Shown: positions 1 to 6,279, numbered from the stretch's first letter. The stretch: DNA of 6,652 nt from Nitrososphaerota archaeon (GCA_023266955.1 JAHFOH010000077.1:1-6652); one strand, 5' to 3'. Made by a program: numbers and translations. Notes: generated by a model from the sequence alone, not told the origin.

Positions 1-1012
1 CAGGGTCTCCAATCAGTAAAATATTGATATCTCCCCTGATCGTGGTTCCGTCGGGAAGGATTCTTTGAGGTGCTCCTTCAATTTGGAGTAGCACCGCCTC
101 CTTCTGAGTTTCGTAGCCATATATCGCTGGGGCGACTGATTGAATCAGCCTTTCGTAGGCATTTGGTTCTGAGGCAATCTTTCTGATTAGAGCCTCTTCC
201 TCCTTTGTGAGTTGAATCTGCTCCGGCTCCTTTCCTAGTACTTCAACGAAGTTTCCATCAATTCGAGACTTGAATAATCTCAATTTTCCAGATGCCTGCG
301 AGTACTCGGGATCGGCTCTTACGATTCCGTTGAGGATGACTCTGTCGCCGGGTCTTGCGGTGTTCACCACATCCCCGGTGAGATTAACGTCAAAGGATTG
401 TGGGAGTTGGCCAGGAGGCAGTTCTTCAGGCAGCTCTTGCAGCCTGATGATTTGGTAATCAATGAAGACGCTGCTTTTTTCATCTAGCTCAAAGATCCTT
501 GTTTCCTCGCAGACATCGCATCGGGTAGGCCCCTTGAGGAGTAGGGTCGATTGCTCCACTTTGTTTACGTGACCTCTCCTACATCTGAAGGCGGCGATGA
601 CGACAAGAGGCTTCAGCTCAGAAGCCCTTACAACCATGCCTGCAATTGAGACGATTTTTCCTAGGTGTTCCGTCGTGACTTTTCTGGGGGAAAGTTTCTG
701 CGGCAGGCCCCTTATTCGAACTCTCAGGTCTTTTCTTATCCTTTCGGCGTATGCTGCGTTCTCGACTCGTAGTGTTTCGTAGGCCGCTCTGTCGAAGGCC
801 TTTAGAACTTCATCAGGTTCCTTGATCAGCATTTGCGCGATCTCTGCATTATAGGCGCTGAGGTCTTCGAAATCTACGATTAGTGACTTCGAGCCGAGAG
901 ATGGGAGCTGGGAAATTCTAGACCTGTATTTGTACTCTCCAGATCTTTCTTTGAAGGTCTTGAGGAAGAATTCGAAAAGTTCGCCTAGCTTCGCCGTCGT
1001 TACTTCCGTCAA
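1..1012 (-). CDS. mcm: MCM replicative DNA helicase, N-terminal half (runs off left edge)
   Basis: Subunit of the hexameric 3'-5' helicase that unwinds DNA at the archaeal replication fork. The 337 codons in the window cover the whole N-terminal part. Residues 1-100 are the helical domain. Residues about 100-260 form an OB fold carrying a zinc site, C144, H148, C165 and C168 (CRRGH then CDVC). The segment at 207-224 (FDVNLTGD to ARPGDR) is the usual MCM beta-hairpin region. The AAA+ domain starts near 270 and the sequence stops inside Walker A, at ILLIGDP (331-337). Archaeal MCMs are about 600-700 residues, so roughly half is missing. The TTG start overlaps the upstream gins stop as TTGA and is set by a strong Shine-Dalgarno at 1020-1027. 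The C3H rather than four-cysteine zinc site is seen directly. Identification is secure. Confidence 0.96.
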   Translation of the reverse strand, partial: MTEVTTAKLGELFEFFLKTFKERSGEYKYRSRISQLPSLGSKSLIVDFEDLSAYNAEIAQMLIKEPDEVLKAFDRAAYETLRVENAAYAERIRKDLRVRIRGLPQKLSPRKVTTEHLGKIVSIAGMVVRASELKPLVVIAAFRCRRGHVNKVEQSTLLLKGPTRCDVCEETRIFELDEKSSVFIDYQIIRLQELPEELPPGQLPQSFDVNLTGDVVNTARPGDRVILNGIVRADPEYSQASGKLRLFKSRIDGNFVEVLGKEPEQIQLTKEEEALIRKIASEPNAYERLIQSVAPAIYGYETQKEAVLLQIEGAPQRILPDGTTIRGDINILLIGDP

Positions 1013-1572
1013 GATCTAGCACCTCCCAATACAGCATCTCTCCATTTAGAGACCAAGTTGAAAGCAGCATCAAATAGAATCTTCTCCTCAGGCGTAATTT
1101 TGTCAGGAAGATCCGCAGGAGGAGATGACGACGTGGAGAGGGCGATGAGCTTACTAGTTCTGAGAGCCACTAAATCATATGCGGAGACCGCCACCCTCTC
1201 GTAATTTTGCTTCAGACTTGGGTTCTCCTCTGCCTTCCTCTTCGTCAGTTGCAAGAAGCGTCTCATTCTGATGAAAAAGTCCTTTTCCAGAGTAGATAGT
1301 TGAGTAGGTCCCTGAATCCTTTCCCTACTGAGTGCTTTGAACATCTCTCCTTCGAAGCTCTCTTCTTGGCTCTCCGCGAAGCGCATTTCGTTAAGAATGT
1401 CGGCGATCCATTTTGTGAGTTCTATAGTGTCGCCCTGTTTCATTTCATTCACGGATACTGAGCCAATTTCTATTTTTGGAAGGTTCTCTCTGACGGTGAC
1501 CCTCGCTTTATCCAGAAGATATCCGAGATCAAGATCCTTCACTGAGGCTTGCATGGCAGAGGAAGGCTCCAT
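1009..1572 (-). CDS. gins23: GINS complex subunit, Gins23 type
   Basis: Archaeal GINS bridges MCM and Cdc45/RecJ-like GAN in the replicative helicase. In this 187-residue protein a short beta-rich segment comes first: about 24-55, VTVRENLPKIEIGSVSV followed by GDTIELTKWIADIL. It matches the small B domain pattern of Psf2/Psf3-like subunits (V.V...IP.I.IG then EL..W.A..L). A long helical A domain follows, about 60-185, containing QLSTLEKDFF, an R-rich helix and ITPEEKILFDAAF near the C-terminus. B-before-A order is that of Gins23; Gins51 has A before B. Sulfolobus also has gins23 next to mcm, which fits this operon. ATG at 1572 is taken as start because an in-frame TGA lies two codons upstream; M7 (1554) is an alternative. 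No good Shine-Dalgarno precedes either, so a short-leader transcript is likely. GINS membership is fairly sure; the 23 versus 51 call is from domain order. Confidence 0.82.
   Translation of the reverse strand: MEPSSAMQASVKDLDLGYLLDKARVTVRENLPKIEIGSVSVNEMKQGDTIELTKWIADILNEMRFAESQEESFEGEMFKALSRERIQGPTQLSTLEKDFFIRMRRFLQLTKRKAEENPSLKQNYERVAVSAYDLVALRTSKLIALSTSSSPPADLPDKITPEEKILFDAAFNLVSKWRDAVLGGARS
1020..1027 (-). promoter_or_regulatory. Shine-Dalgarno of mcm
   Basis: Read on the minus strand this is GGGAGGTG, lying 7 bases before the TTG at 1012-1010. It sits inside the last codons of the gins gene. It is the strongest ribosome binding site in the window and decides the TTG start of mcm, which would otherwise be easy to miss. 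Confidence 0.85.
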
Positions 1573-1598
1573 AACTCAAATAACCAACTCGACCTCAT

Positions 1599-1616
1599 CT
1601 CTAAAGTTCTTTAACG
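1599..1616 (-). promoter_or_regulatory. Possible weak TATA region for the gins-mcm operon
   Basis: On the minus strand the stretch CGTTAAAGAACTTTAGAG lies 27-44 bases before the gins ATG, the right distance for an archaeal TATA box with a short leader. It has two imperfect TATA-like cores (GTTAAAG and CTTTAGAG). It also forms an inverted repeat, TAAAG-2-CTTTA (1602-1613). It could be a promoter, an operator or chance; none matches a consensus well. Confidence 0.3.
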
Positions 1617-1657
1617 TTTCTTACAATTCAAGGCGCGGTAAACAGATTAGAACAAAC

Positions 1658-1668
1658 GCTTTTATCTC
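1658..1668 (+). promoter_or_regulatory. TATA box for the nucleotidyltransferase-phosphoesterase pair
   Basis: GCTTTTATCTC resembles the archaeal TTTTATA-type box. A start site about 25 bases downstream would fall at 1687-1691, only 5-9 bases before the TTG at 1696. No Shine-Dalgarno precedes that TTG, so a leaderless or near-leaderless message fits. Confidence 0.55.
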
Positions 1669-1695
1669 TTAGCGAAGGCTAACCTACCCAAATCG

Positions 1696-2448
1696 TTGGT
1701 TAGGAGTTTCACCGACCTCACCGAGGAGGGTCTTCGAATTGTCAATGAGGCGGAGACTAGGGGAGCCATCCTAAGGGTGATCGGGGGAGCAGCAATTTGG
1801 CTCCACACTCAGAAGGAGCGTGATCTGTTCGATATTCTTCAGCGTCCTGCAGGGGACTTGGATTTCGTAGGGTACAAGAAGAATTCGGACATCGTGAAAA
1901 AAACGATGACCGAGCTTGGTTTTCAGCCAAATCAGCAGCTGAATGCTTTTCACGGACAAAAAAGGCAACTTTGGTACACTGCAGACGGCCAAATCGATAT
2001 CGTATTCAACATTCTTGAGATGTGTCACGTGATAAATTTCGAGAAACGACTCGAATTGGATAAGCCGACTGTGCCTGTGTCGGATCTCTTCCTATCGAAG
2101 ATTCAGATTGTTAATCTAAATGACAAGGACGTGAAGGATATTCTAATCCTGCTGAGGGAGCATGGAATATCTGACGCCGAGGGTGATTCAATAAATTCGA
2201 CGTATATTGCAAGACTTTTAGCAAATGACTGGGGATTCTACTATACCACAACTGTGAATCTTCAGAAGGTGCGTGACCTTCTTCCTAATTACAAACTATC
2301 TCCGGATGATGTGGGGGACCTTAATGTAAAGATAGATTTGCTGAGGAAGAGGATAGATGAGGAGCCTAAGAGTTTTGGGTGGAAGATGAGGGAGAAGGTG
2401 GGGCCCAAAAAGAGATGGTACAACGTGGTTGAAGAAGTAATTAGGTAA
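1696..2448 (+). CDS. Nucleotidyltransferase of the MNT/AbiEii-like pol-beta superfamily
   Basis: A 250-residue soluble protein. The N-terminal half carries the nucleotidyltransferase signature: GG at 30-31 (RVIGGAAIW), the metal-binding pair D54 and D56 (GDLDFVG) and a third acidic residue D101 on the next strand (GQIDIVF). After the core, PVSDLFLSKIQIV (127-139) and the D146/D148 segment (DKDVKDILILL) resemble the conserved helix region of AbiEii-like enzymes. The C-terminal tail FGWKMREKVGPKKRWY (227-242) is rich in basic and aromatic residues. Such enzymes transfer a nucleoside monophosphate to a protein, RNA or small molecule; the substrate here cannot be told. No AbiEi-type antitoxin is adjacent, so a toxin role is not supported. 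The TTG start leaves the leader only a few bases long. The next gene follows after 11 bases, so the two are probably co-transcribed. The fold assignment is solid; the function is open. Confidence 0.82.
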   Translation: MVRSFTDLTEEGLRIVNEAETRGAILRVIGGAAIWLHTQKERDLFDILQRPAGDLDFVGYKKNSDIVKKTMTELGFQPNQQLNAFHGQKRQLWYTADGQIDIVFNILEMCHVINFEKRLELDKPTVPVSDLFLSKIQIVNLNDKDVKDILILLREHGISDAEGDSINSTYIARLLANDWGFYYTTTVNLQKVRDLLPNYKLSPDDVGDLNVKIDLLRKRIDEEPKSFGWKMREKVGPKKRWYNVVEEVIR

Positions 2449-2459
2449 AGCAGCATCTC

Positions 2460-3416
2460 GTGGGAAGCTTGGCTAGGCTAAGAATTCTTTTCGCTTCTGA
2501 TTTTCACGGAAACGAGACAGTGTGGAGGAAGTTTCTGAATTCTGCTGTCATCTTCAAGGTTGACGCTCTATTAATGGGCGGAGATATGACAGGAAAAGTG
2601 CTCTGTCCAATTATTAGGAGAGAAGATGGCTTGTATGAATCGTTCTTCTTGCGCAAGAACCACGTGCTCACAGAAGATCAACTCCCCCAGTTTAAGAGAA
2701 AGGTTGTGGATCAAAGTTACATTCCGTATGTCTGCACAAGGGACGGATACGAGGAGTTAAACAAAGGTCAAGACATAGTGGAGAAGGTCTTTGAGAAGCT
2801 TGAGAAGCAGACGATCAAAGAATGGTGCGACCTGATACCCCAGAAGGTTCCTGAGAATGTTAAGGTTGTCGTACACCCCGGAAACGACGACAAGTTCGCC
2901 ATTGACGAGGTTCTACGTAATCATCCAAGTGTCATCTTCGCCGAGGAGGATGTTGTGGACTTCGATGGTGAGCATGAGGCTGCGTGTGTTGGCTGGTCGA
3001 ACCCAACTCCTTGGAATTCACCTAGGGAGTGCTCAGAGGACGAGCTCGCTAGGAAGCTGGAGAAAACTGTATCAAAGGTGAGAAATCTGGAGACCTCCCT
3101 ATTCTGTTTCCATGTTCCACCCTTTGACTCTGTGATCGACAAAGCCGCCAAACTTGATGAAGAGCTAAGACCAATCTATGAGGGCGGTAGACCCGTTATG
3201 ATTCCTGTGGGATCTGTTTCGGTTCGGAAGGCTATTGGAAAGCACCAGCCGCTGCTTGGTCTGCATGGACATATTCATGAGAGTCCGGGCATTTACAAGA
3301 TAGGAAAAACTCAGTGCATTAATCCCGGCAGTGAATACACGGAGGGGCTGCTCAAAGCGTACTTGGTAGAGTTAGACGGCAAGGAGATCATTCGTCTGCA
3401 GCGGCTAGAGGGCTAG
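2460..3416 (+). CDS. Calcineurin-like metallophosphoesterase
   Basis: A 318-residue cytoplasmic protein with the full dinuclear metal site of the family: D14 and H16 (ASDFHGNE), D42 (GGDMTGK), N142 (HPGNDD), H218 (FCFHVPP), and H271 and H273 (GHIHES). In place of the usual GNH the third motif reads GND, with D143 where the transition-state histidine often sits. Between motifs two and three there are about 100 residues (43-140) instead of the 25-30 of simple family members. This insert is largely charged and helical (for example IVEKVFEKLEKQTIKEWC). The C-terminal NPGSEYTEG (288-296) is the family's closing strand-loop. Substrate unknown; family members hydrolyse phosphomonoesters, phosphodiesters or cyclic nucleotides. 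The GTG start is provisional: an in-frame TAG lies at 2442-2444, TTG at 2469 is also possible, and only a weak AGGT lies upstream. It follows the nucleotidyltransferase by 11 bases, suggesting a joint transcript. Confidence 0.88.
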   Translation: MGSLARLRILFASDFHGNETVWRKFLNSAVIFKVDALLMGGDMTGKVLCPIIRREDGLYESFFLRKNHVLTEDQLPQFKRKVVDQSYIPYVCTRDGYEELNKGQDIVEKVFEKLEKQTIKEWCDLIPQKVPENVKVVVHPGNDDKFAIDEVLRNHPSVIFAEEDVVDFDGEHEAACVGWSNPTPWNSPRECSEDELARKLEKTVSKVRNLETSLFCFHVPPFDSVIDKAAKLDEELRPIYEGGRPVMIPVGSVSVRKAIGKHQPLLGLHGHIHESPGIYKIGKTQCINPGSEYTEGLLKAYLVELDGKEIIRLQRLEG

Positions 3417-3417
3417 C

Positions 3418-3843
3418 TCAGGACTTCAGTTTCCTTTGGACAAAGGAGCGGAGTTCGTAAGCGTCTCCTCCTGCTCTTGACACAGGTATATCTACGTAGA
3501 GACCATCCTTCTCAAAGTACATCCTGACATTCAACTGACCGGAGGAATCAGCAAAAAGGGAGACATTCCTAAACTCATTCCAAAGATGACTCTCAGTCTT
3601 TTTGCTCCCTTTCGCTATTAGGAAACCCTCCTCATCATAACTGACAACGACATGGGATCGCTGGTAGTAGAGGGCTCTTCCTATGATAACTCCAACCATG
3701 AAGAGGGTTGCTACTGCTGCCAACTCTAGAAACTGCGAATGGATAAGGGGACGAAGAAGGATGAGGTAGGCTAACTGTAGAAGTGCTATAGCTGAACCCA
3801 TGTAATTGAATAGTCCAAATTTCTGAACGCGCTTAAGAGTCAT
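3418..3843 (-). CDS. Small membrane protein with two TM segments and a PH-like C-terminal domain
   Basis: Read from ATG at 3843 the protein has 141 residues. Two hydrophobic segments form a helical hairpin: about 14-32 (YMGSAIALLQLAYLILL) and 39-59 (LELAAVATLFMVGVIIG). The rest, about 62-141, is soluble and looks beta-rich: HVVVSYDEEGFLIAKG, then LWNEFRNVSLFAD, LNVRMYFE and LYVDIPVS, ending in a helix (YELRSFVQRKL). That layout, hairpin followed by strands and one C-terminal helix, resembles bacterial/archaeal PH-like domains; this is pattern reading, not a match I can verify. Function unknown. It overlaps the upstream gene by 11 bases, so translation is probably coupled. A TTG at 3852 would add three residues; ATG is preferred only because no Shine-Dalgarno favours either. 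Its stop is one base from that of the convergent phosphoesterase gene. Confidence 0.72.
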   Translation of the reverse strand: MTLKRVQKFGLFNYMGSAIALLQLAYLILLRPLIHSQFLELAAVATLFMVGVIIGRALYYQRSHVVVSYDEEGFLIAKGSKKTESHLWNEFRNVSLFADSSGQLNVRMYFEKDGLYVDIPVSRAGGDAYELRSFVQRKLKS

Positions 3844-4351
3844 TTCGACCAATTCGCGACATCAATCTGTCCACGTGCAAGTATCGCTTCAAGCTCTTTC
3901 CCAGGAGATTGTTGCTATGTATCATCATGCCCGACTTTGCGTTTACCACCCCGATACCTATTTCCTGAACGTCGAATTTCTCGACTAGATTTTGAACGTT
4001 AGAAGGGAGGTCCTGGTCGGCGAAGAACACCAGCCACGCCCATCTGAGCTCTTGCTGTCTTATCGCGGCTCTTATGAACTCGGCCAGCTCCAGAATGCTT
4101 TTCCTAGTTGAATCCGCCGCATTCCGCAGTATTTTGCCGAAGAAAGCGACCCGGTAATTGGGAAGTACCGTCCACGCCAAAAACTTTGAGAGCGCGAAGC
4201 CTTTAGCCCTTGTCTGCCCTCTGATATATAGGTCAAAGGTTGATCCGTTTATTGTATAATCTTTGAAAGATTCATTCAAGTCAGCGATGAACCTAGCCCG
4301 CCCTTTCAGGATCTGCCTTTCGAATTCGTCCACTATCGCATAAAGAGACAC
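3833..4351 (-). CDS. Uncharacterised soluble protein, partner of the PH-like membrane protein
   Basis: I do not recognise this 172-residue protein. It has no signal peptide or membrane segment. The N-terminus is amphipathic helix (IVDEFERQILKGRARFIADL). A strand region follows (STFDLYIRG), then a middle part rich in aromatic and basic residues (FLAWTVLPNYRVAFFGKILR). A charged helix comes at 84-103, and then an alternating strand-helix part: WAWLVFFADQDLP, a helix at 116-125, VQEIGIGVVNAKSG, and MIHSNNLLGKSLKRYL. The last part reads like an alpha/beta core, strand-helix-strand-short hairpin, but no catalytic motif is evident. It begins with GTG, 32 bases after the permease stop and directly after a T-rich tract; no Shine-Dalgarno is present. 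Its end overlaps the next gene, so the two proteins probably act together. Coding status rests on frame length, sensible composition and the overlap. Confidence 0.7.
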   Translation of the reverse strand: MSLYAIVDEFERQILKGRARFIADLNESFKDYTINGSTFDLYIRGQTRAKGFALSKFLAWTVLPNYRVAFFGKILRNAADSTRKSILELAEFIRAAIRQQELRWAWLVFFADQDLPSNVQNLVEKFDVQEIGIGVVNAKSGMMIHSNNLLGKSLKRYLHVDRLMSRIGRNDS

Positions 4352-4362
4352 AAAAAGAAAAA
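4352..4362 (-). terminator. T-rich termination tract after the permease
   Basis: On the minus strand TTTTTCTTTTT begins 22 bases past the permease stop, preceded by a C-rich stretch and with no hairpin. Archaeal RNA polymerase stops at such T tracts without a stem-loop. Readthrough into the GTG at 4351 is possible, so it may only attenuate transcription into the two small downstream genes. Confidence 0.5.
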
Positions 4363-4383
4363 GGAGGGTGGGGCTTAATTCCT

Positions 4384-6069
4384 TTACTCGGGCGGTATCT
4401 GGGTGAAGATCGTGGTATAGTCGATACCCGTGGTCTTGGCCCTTCCCCTATAGCCCCAGTAAATCAAGGCGCCCACTAGCAAGAGGACTATGGTGAAGCC
4501 TATTGAGTACTGCGTGAAACTGCTGGTAGCGATGCTCAATAGGTCGTAGTCTGATGGAGCGGTAAGGAAGACCCAGTCGAGATAGAGATTTCCAACTAGG
4601 GCTATGATTCCTATGGTCAGAAGGGTGCCTCGTCCGCCGGGTTTCCAAGGGGCCGTCTCGTAGATGTCCCTCCTGCGTGTCGGGAAGATCACTAAGGCAG
4701 CAGCAAATGCAGTAAAGAAGATTCCATCAAGCAGGTCTGTGGATGCGACTCCGGTGCCGAATAAGTCTCCAAGGACTGGGGTTTTCGCGAAAACTCCAGA
4801 TTCAGAGGCTACTCCCATGAGGGCAATACCGCCGGCGAACAACACTGCATTTACGGGGGAGTGGAACCTTTCGTTGACGTTTGCCAAGGTGGATGGGAAA
4901 ACCCTGTCGAAAGACATGGCGAAGACTATTCTGGAGGCAGTCAGAATGAAGGGAGGGATGTCGTTCGCGACCCAGAAGACTGCGAAGACCAGAATCAGAA
5001 CATTAAGGCTGCCGAGACCCAGTCCTATGTTAGAGTAGGCGGCTATGGTAGATGTCCAACATGGAACTGCGCCCGAAATTTTGCTAATATCTCCCGCTCC
5101 ATAGGACAAGTAGGAGCAAGCTGAGAAGAAAGACCATTGCCCATCAGATGTGACCCCTATTCGTGAAGCAGTTGCCGCCAAGTACGATACTGACAGGTAT
5201 ACGGTGATAATGATTACGCCACCTATCAACAGAGTTCGAGGAAGCGTTCTGTTAGCCTCTTTGACTTCTCCGGCCACGAACGTAGATGCTGCATACCCAA
5301 TGTAGGCCCAGTAGGCCCCCAATAATGCTACTGAAACTCCGGTATAGTAGTCTGTCGCATGGGCCGCCATACCTTGAGCCAATGCCTCGTTGACAAAGTC
5401 AGCCGGTGGATGTCCTGTGAACGATTGCAGGCCAGCCGACACGAGAGCGGGGTTTGCCGCCCCTGATGCGAGCAAGTAGTAGATGTAGACAGTAAGCGCT
5501 GCGGGAACCCAGAACATAACTTGTAGCAGGGATCCTGTCAACCTAACGCCGAATGAGGCAATGATGGTGAACAATACGACTATACCGAGTCCGCCGAGGG
5601 CTAGCGTGACTGCGGTGGTTCCTGCCGGCGCGCTGATTCCAGCTAGGGGTCCGAAAATGAACCATATTGCCTCAAAGACAGCAACTGCGATTATCCCGAA
5701 CGACCAAGAAATGCTCAGGAATTCCGCCCAGCTCGCCACGAATCCCGTAAACGGACCAAGGATTCTAGAAATCACTACGTAGCCTCCTCCAGACCTCGGC
5801 ATTGCGGCGGCCAAGACCGCGTAAGCTACGATTGAGAATAGAACGACAATCCCTCCGATTATGAATGCCGTCGTCATCGGTGGGATTCCAGCTGGCCAAG
5901 CATTCTCCGGAACTGGGGCCTTGCCGCTAAATTGGAATACACGCTTCTGCCACCCCAGGCCGATTGTGTTTGCGAGAACAATCAGAATTGCAGTCAGAAA
6001 ACCTATTTCTCGAACCAGCCCCGTTGCCTTCCTTGCGAACAGCTTTTCCGGTGCAGGTACTGTCGTCAA
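4384..6069 (-). CDS. APC-family amino acid permease, 12 TM
   Basis: An integral membrane transporter of the amino acid-polyamine-organocation superfamily; the substrate is likely an amino acid but cannot be specified. Its 561 residues give about twelve hydrophobic segments: 22-40, 66-90, 109-139, 151-171, 181-201, 244-264, 279-299, 345-368, 404-424, 447-463, 482-502 and 520-540. Family signatures are present: the helix-breaking NTIGLGW in TM1, MPRSGGGYVVISRILGP after TM2 (90-106), FVAGEVKEANRTLPR after TM6 (264-278), and ASRIVFAMSFDRVFP after TM8 (378-392). The TM5-TM6 and TM7-TM8 loops, each about 40 residues and predicted to face outside, are longer than usual; the latter holds C318 and C337, which could pair. 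Most APC transporters have 430-500 residues, so the extra length comes from these loops and that between TM1 and TM2. The TTG start has no Shine-Dalgarno but lies 34 bases after a good TATA box, implying a short leader. Confidence 0.93.
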   Translation of the reverse strand: MTTVPAPEKLFARKATGLVREIGFLTAILIVLANTIGLGWQKRVFQFSGKAPVPENAWPAGIPPMTTAFIIGGIVVLFSIVAYAVLAAAMPRSGGGYVVISRILGPFTGFVASWAEFLSISWSFGIIAVAVFEAIWFIFGPLAGISAPAGTTAVTLALGGLGIVVLFTIIASFGVRLTGSLLQVMFWVPAALTVYIYYLLASGAANPALVSAGLQSFTGHPPADFVNEALAQGMAAHATDYYTGVSVALLGAYWAYIGYAASTFVAGEVKEANRTLPRTLLIGGVIIITVYLSVSYLAATASRIGVTSDGQWSFFSACSYLSYGAGDISKISGAVPCWTSTIAAYSNIGLGLGSLNVLILVFAVFWVANDIPPFILTASRIVFAMSFDRVFPSTLANVNERFHSPVNAVLFAGGIALMGVASESGVFAKTPVLGDLFGTGVASTDLLDGIFFTAFAAALVIFPTRRRDIYETAPWKPGGRGTLLTIGIIALVGNLYLDWVFLTAPSDYDLLSIATSSFTQYSIGFTIVLLLVGALIYWGYRGRAKTTGIDYTTIFTQIPPE

Positions 6070-6103
6070 CTTGGTTTCTCGAACCGCAGTCTGTATTAGT
6101 ACT

Positions 6104-6113
6104 CTATAAAAGC
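6104..6113 (-). promoter_or_regulatory. TATA box of the permease
   Basis: On the minus strand GCTTTTATAG is close to the archaeal consensus. Transcription would begin about 25 bases downstream, near 6078-6082, leaving roughly a 10-base leader before the TTG at 6069. That agrees with the lack of a Shine-Dalgarno there. Confidence 0.65.
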
Positions 6114-6162
6114 CTTAGCATAAATCCCACAAAGGCGCATTACTTCACAAACATTCTCCTTA

Positions 6163-6196
6163 AATTCGCCTAGAGACGATTATAAATTAGCGAATT
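6163..6196. repeat. Inverted repeat AATTCGC-20-GCGAATT
   Basis: Two perfect 7-base arms, 6163-6169 and 6190-6196, are separated by 20 bases. The right arm abuts TATAAATTA (6181-6189), a TATA-like sequence readable on both strands. The spacing suits a dimeric regulator bound near a promoter better than an RNA hairpin. With such short arms in AT-rich DNA, chance is a real alternative. Confidence 0.35.
6178..6190 (+). promoter_or_regulatory. Candidate distal TATA box toward rfcS
   Basis: GATTATAAATTAG is the most consensus-like TATA sequence facing rfcS. Use of it would start RNA near 6208-6212 and give a leader of about 70 bases. It is also TATA-like when read toward the permease. It competes with the closer box at 6241-6250. 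Confidence 0.35.
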
Positions 6197-6240
6197 AACG
6201 AGGGATAACACAATTCAGTTCACGCCGCAGGACGCACACT

Positions 6241-6250
6241 CCTTATATCG
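6241..6250 (+). promoter_or_regulatory. Candidate proximal TATA box of rfcS
   Basis: CCTTATATCG lies 30-39 bases before the TTG at 6280. A start about 25 bases downstream would fall close to the Shine-Dalgarno at 6270-6274, so the leader would be just long enough to include it. Confidence 0.45.
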
Positions 6251-6269
6251 AATCTTACATGCAGCGAGC

Positions 6270-6274
6270 GAGGT
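6270..6274 (+). promoter_or_regulatory. Shine-Dalgarno of rfcS
   Basis: GAGGT ends 5 bases before TTG at 6280-6282. It supports that TTG over the ATG four codons later at 6292, which would place the motif 17 bases away. Confidence 0.6.
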
Positions 6275-6279
6275 AATCG

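Larger units (their letters stand above)
6070..6279. other. Divergent intergenic region between the permease and rfcS
   Basis: This 210-base AT-richer gap is the longest stretch without a gene. It holds a TATA box for the permease, two candidate TATA boxes toward rfcS, and a 7-base inverted repeat flanking one of them. I see no tRNA, cloverleaf or convincing small gene in it. A 14-codon frame on the minus strand near 6142 (MRLCGIYAKAFIEY) has no ribosome binding site and overlaps the permease TATA box, so it is not called. Confidence 0.7.

Noticed and set aside
270..782. Two plus-strand open frames of about 60 codons
   Set aside because: Both are antisense to the well-supported MCM coding frame.
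1337..1672. A 111-codon plus-strand open frame opposite the GINS gene
   Set aside because: It lies antisense over a recognisable GINS protein, and its product has no family features and a serine-rich shadow composition.
1696..3416. A type IV AbiE toxin-antitoxin system
   Set aside because: Only the nucleotidyltransferase half resembles AbiE. The neighbour is a metallophosphoesterase, not an AbiEi-type winged-helix antitoxin.
4664..5124. Plus-strand open frames of 87-124 codons within the permease
   Set aside because: They are antisense to a complete permease with conserved motifs and have no promoter or ribosome site.
6070..6279. A tRNA or small RNA gene in the long intergenic gap
   Set aside because: No T-loop GTTCRA motif with paired arms, no cloverleaf and no conserved small RNA motif could be found on either strand.
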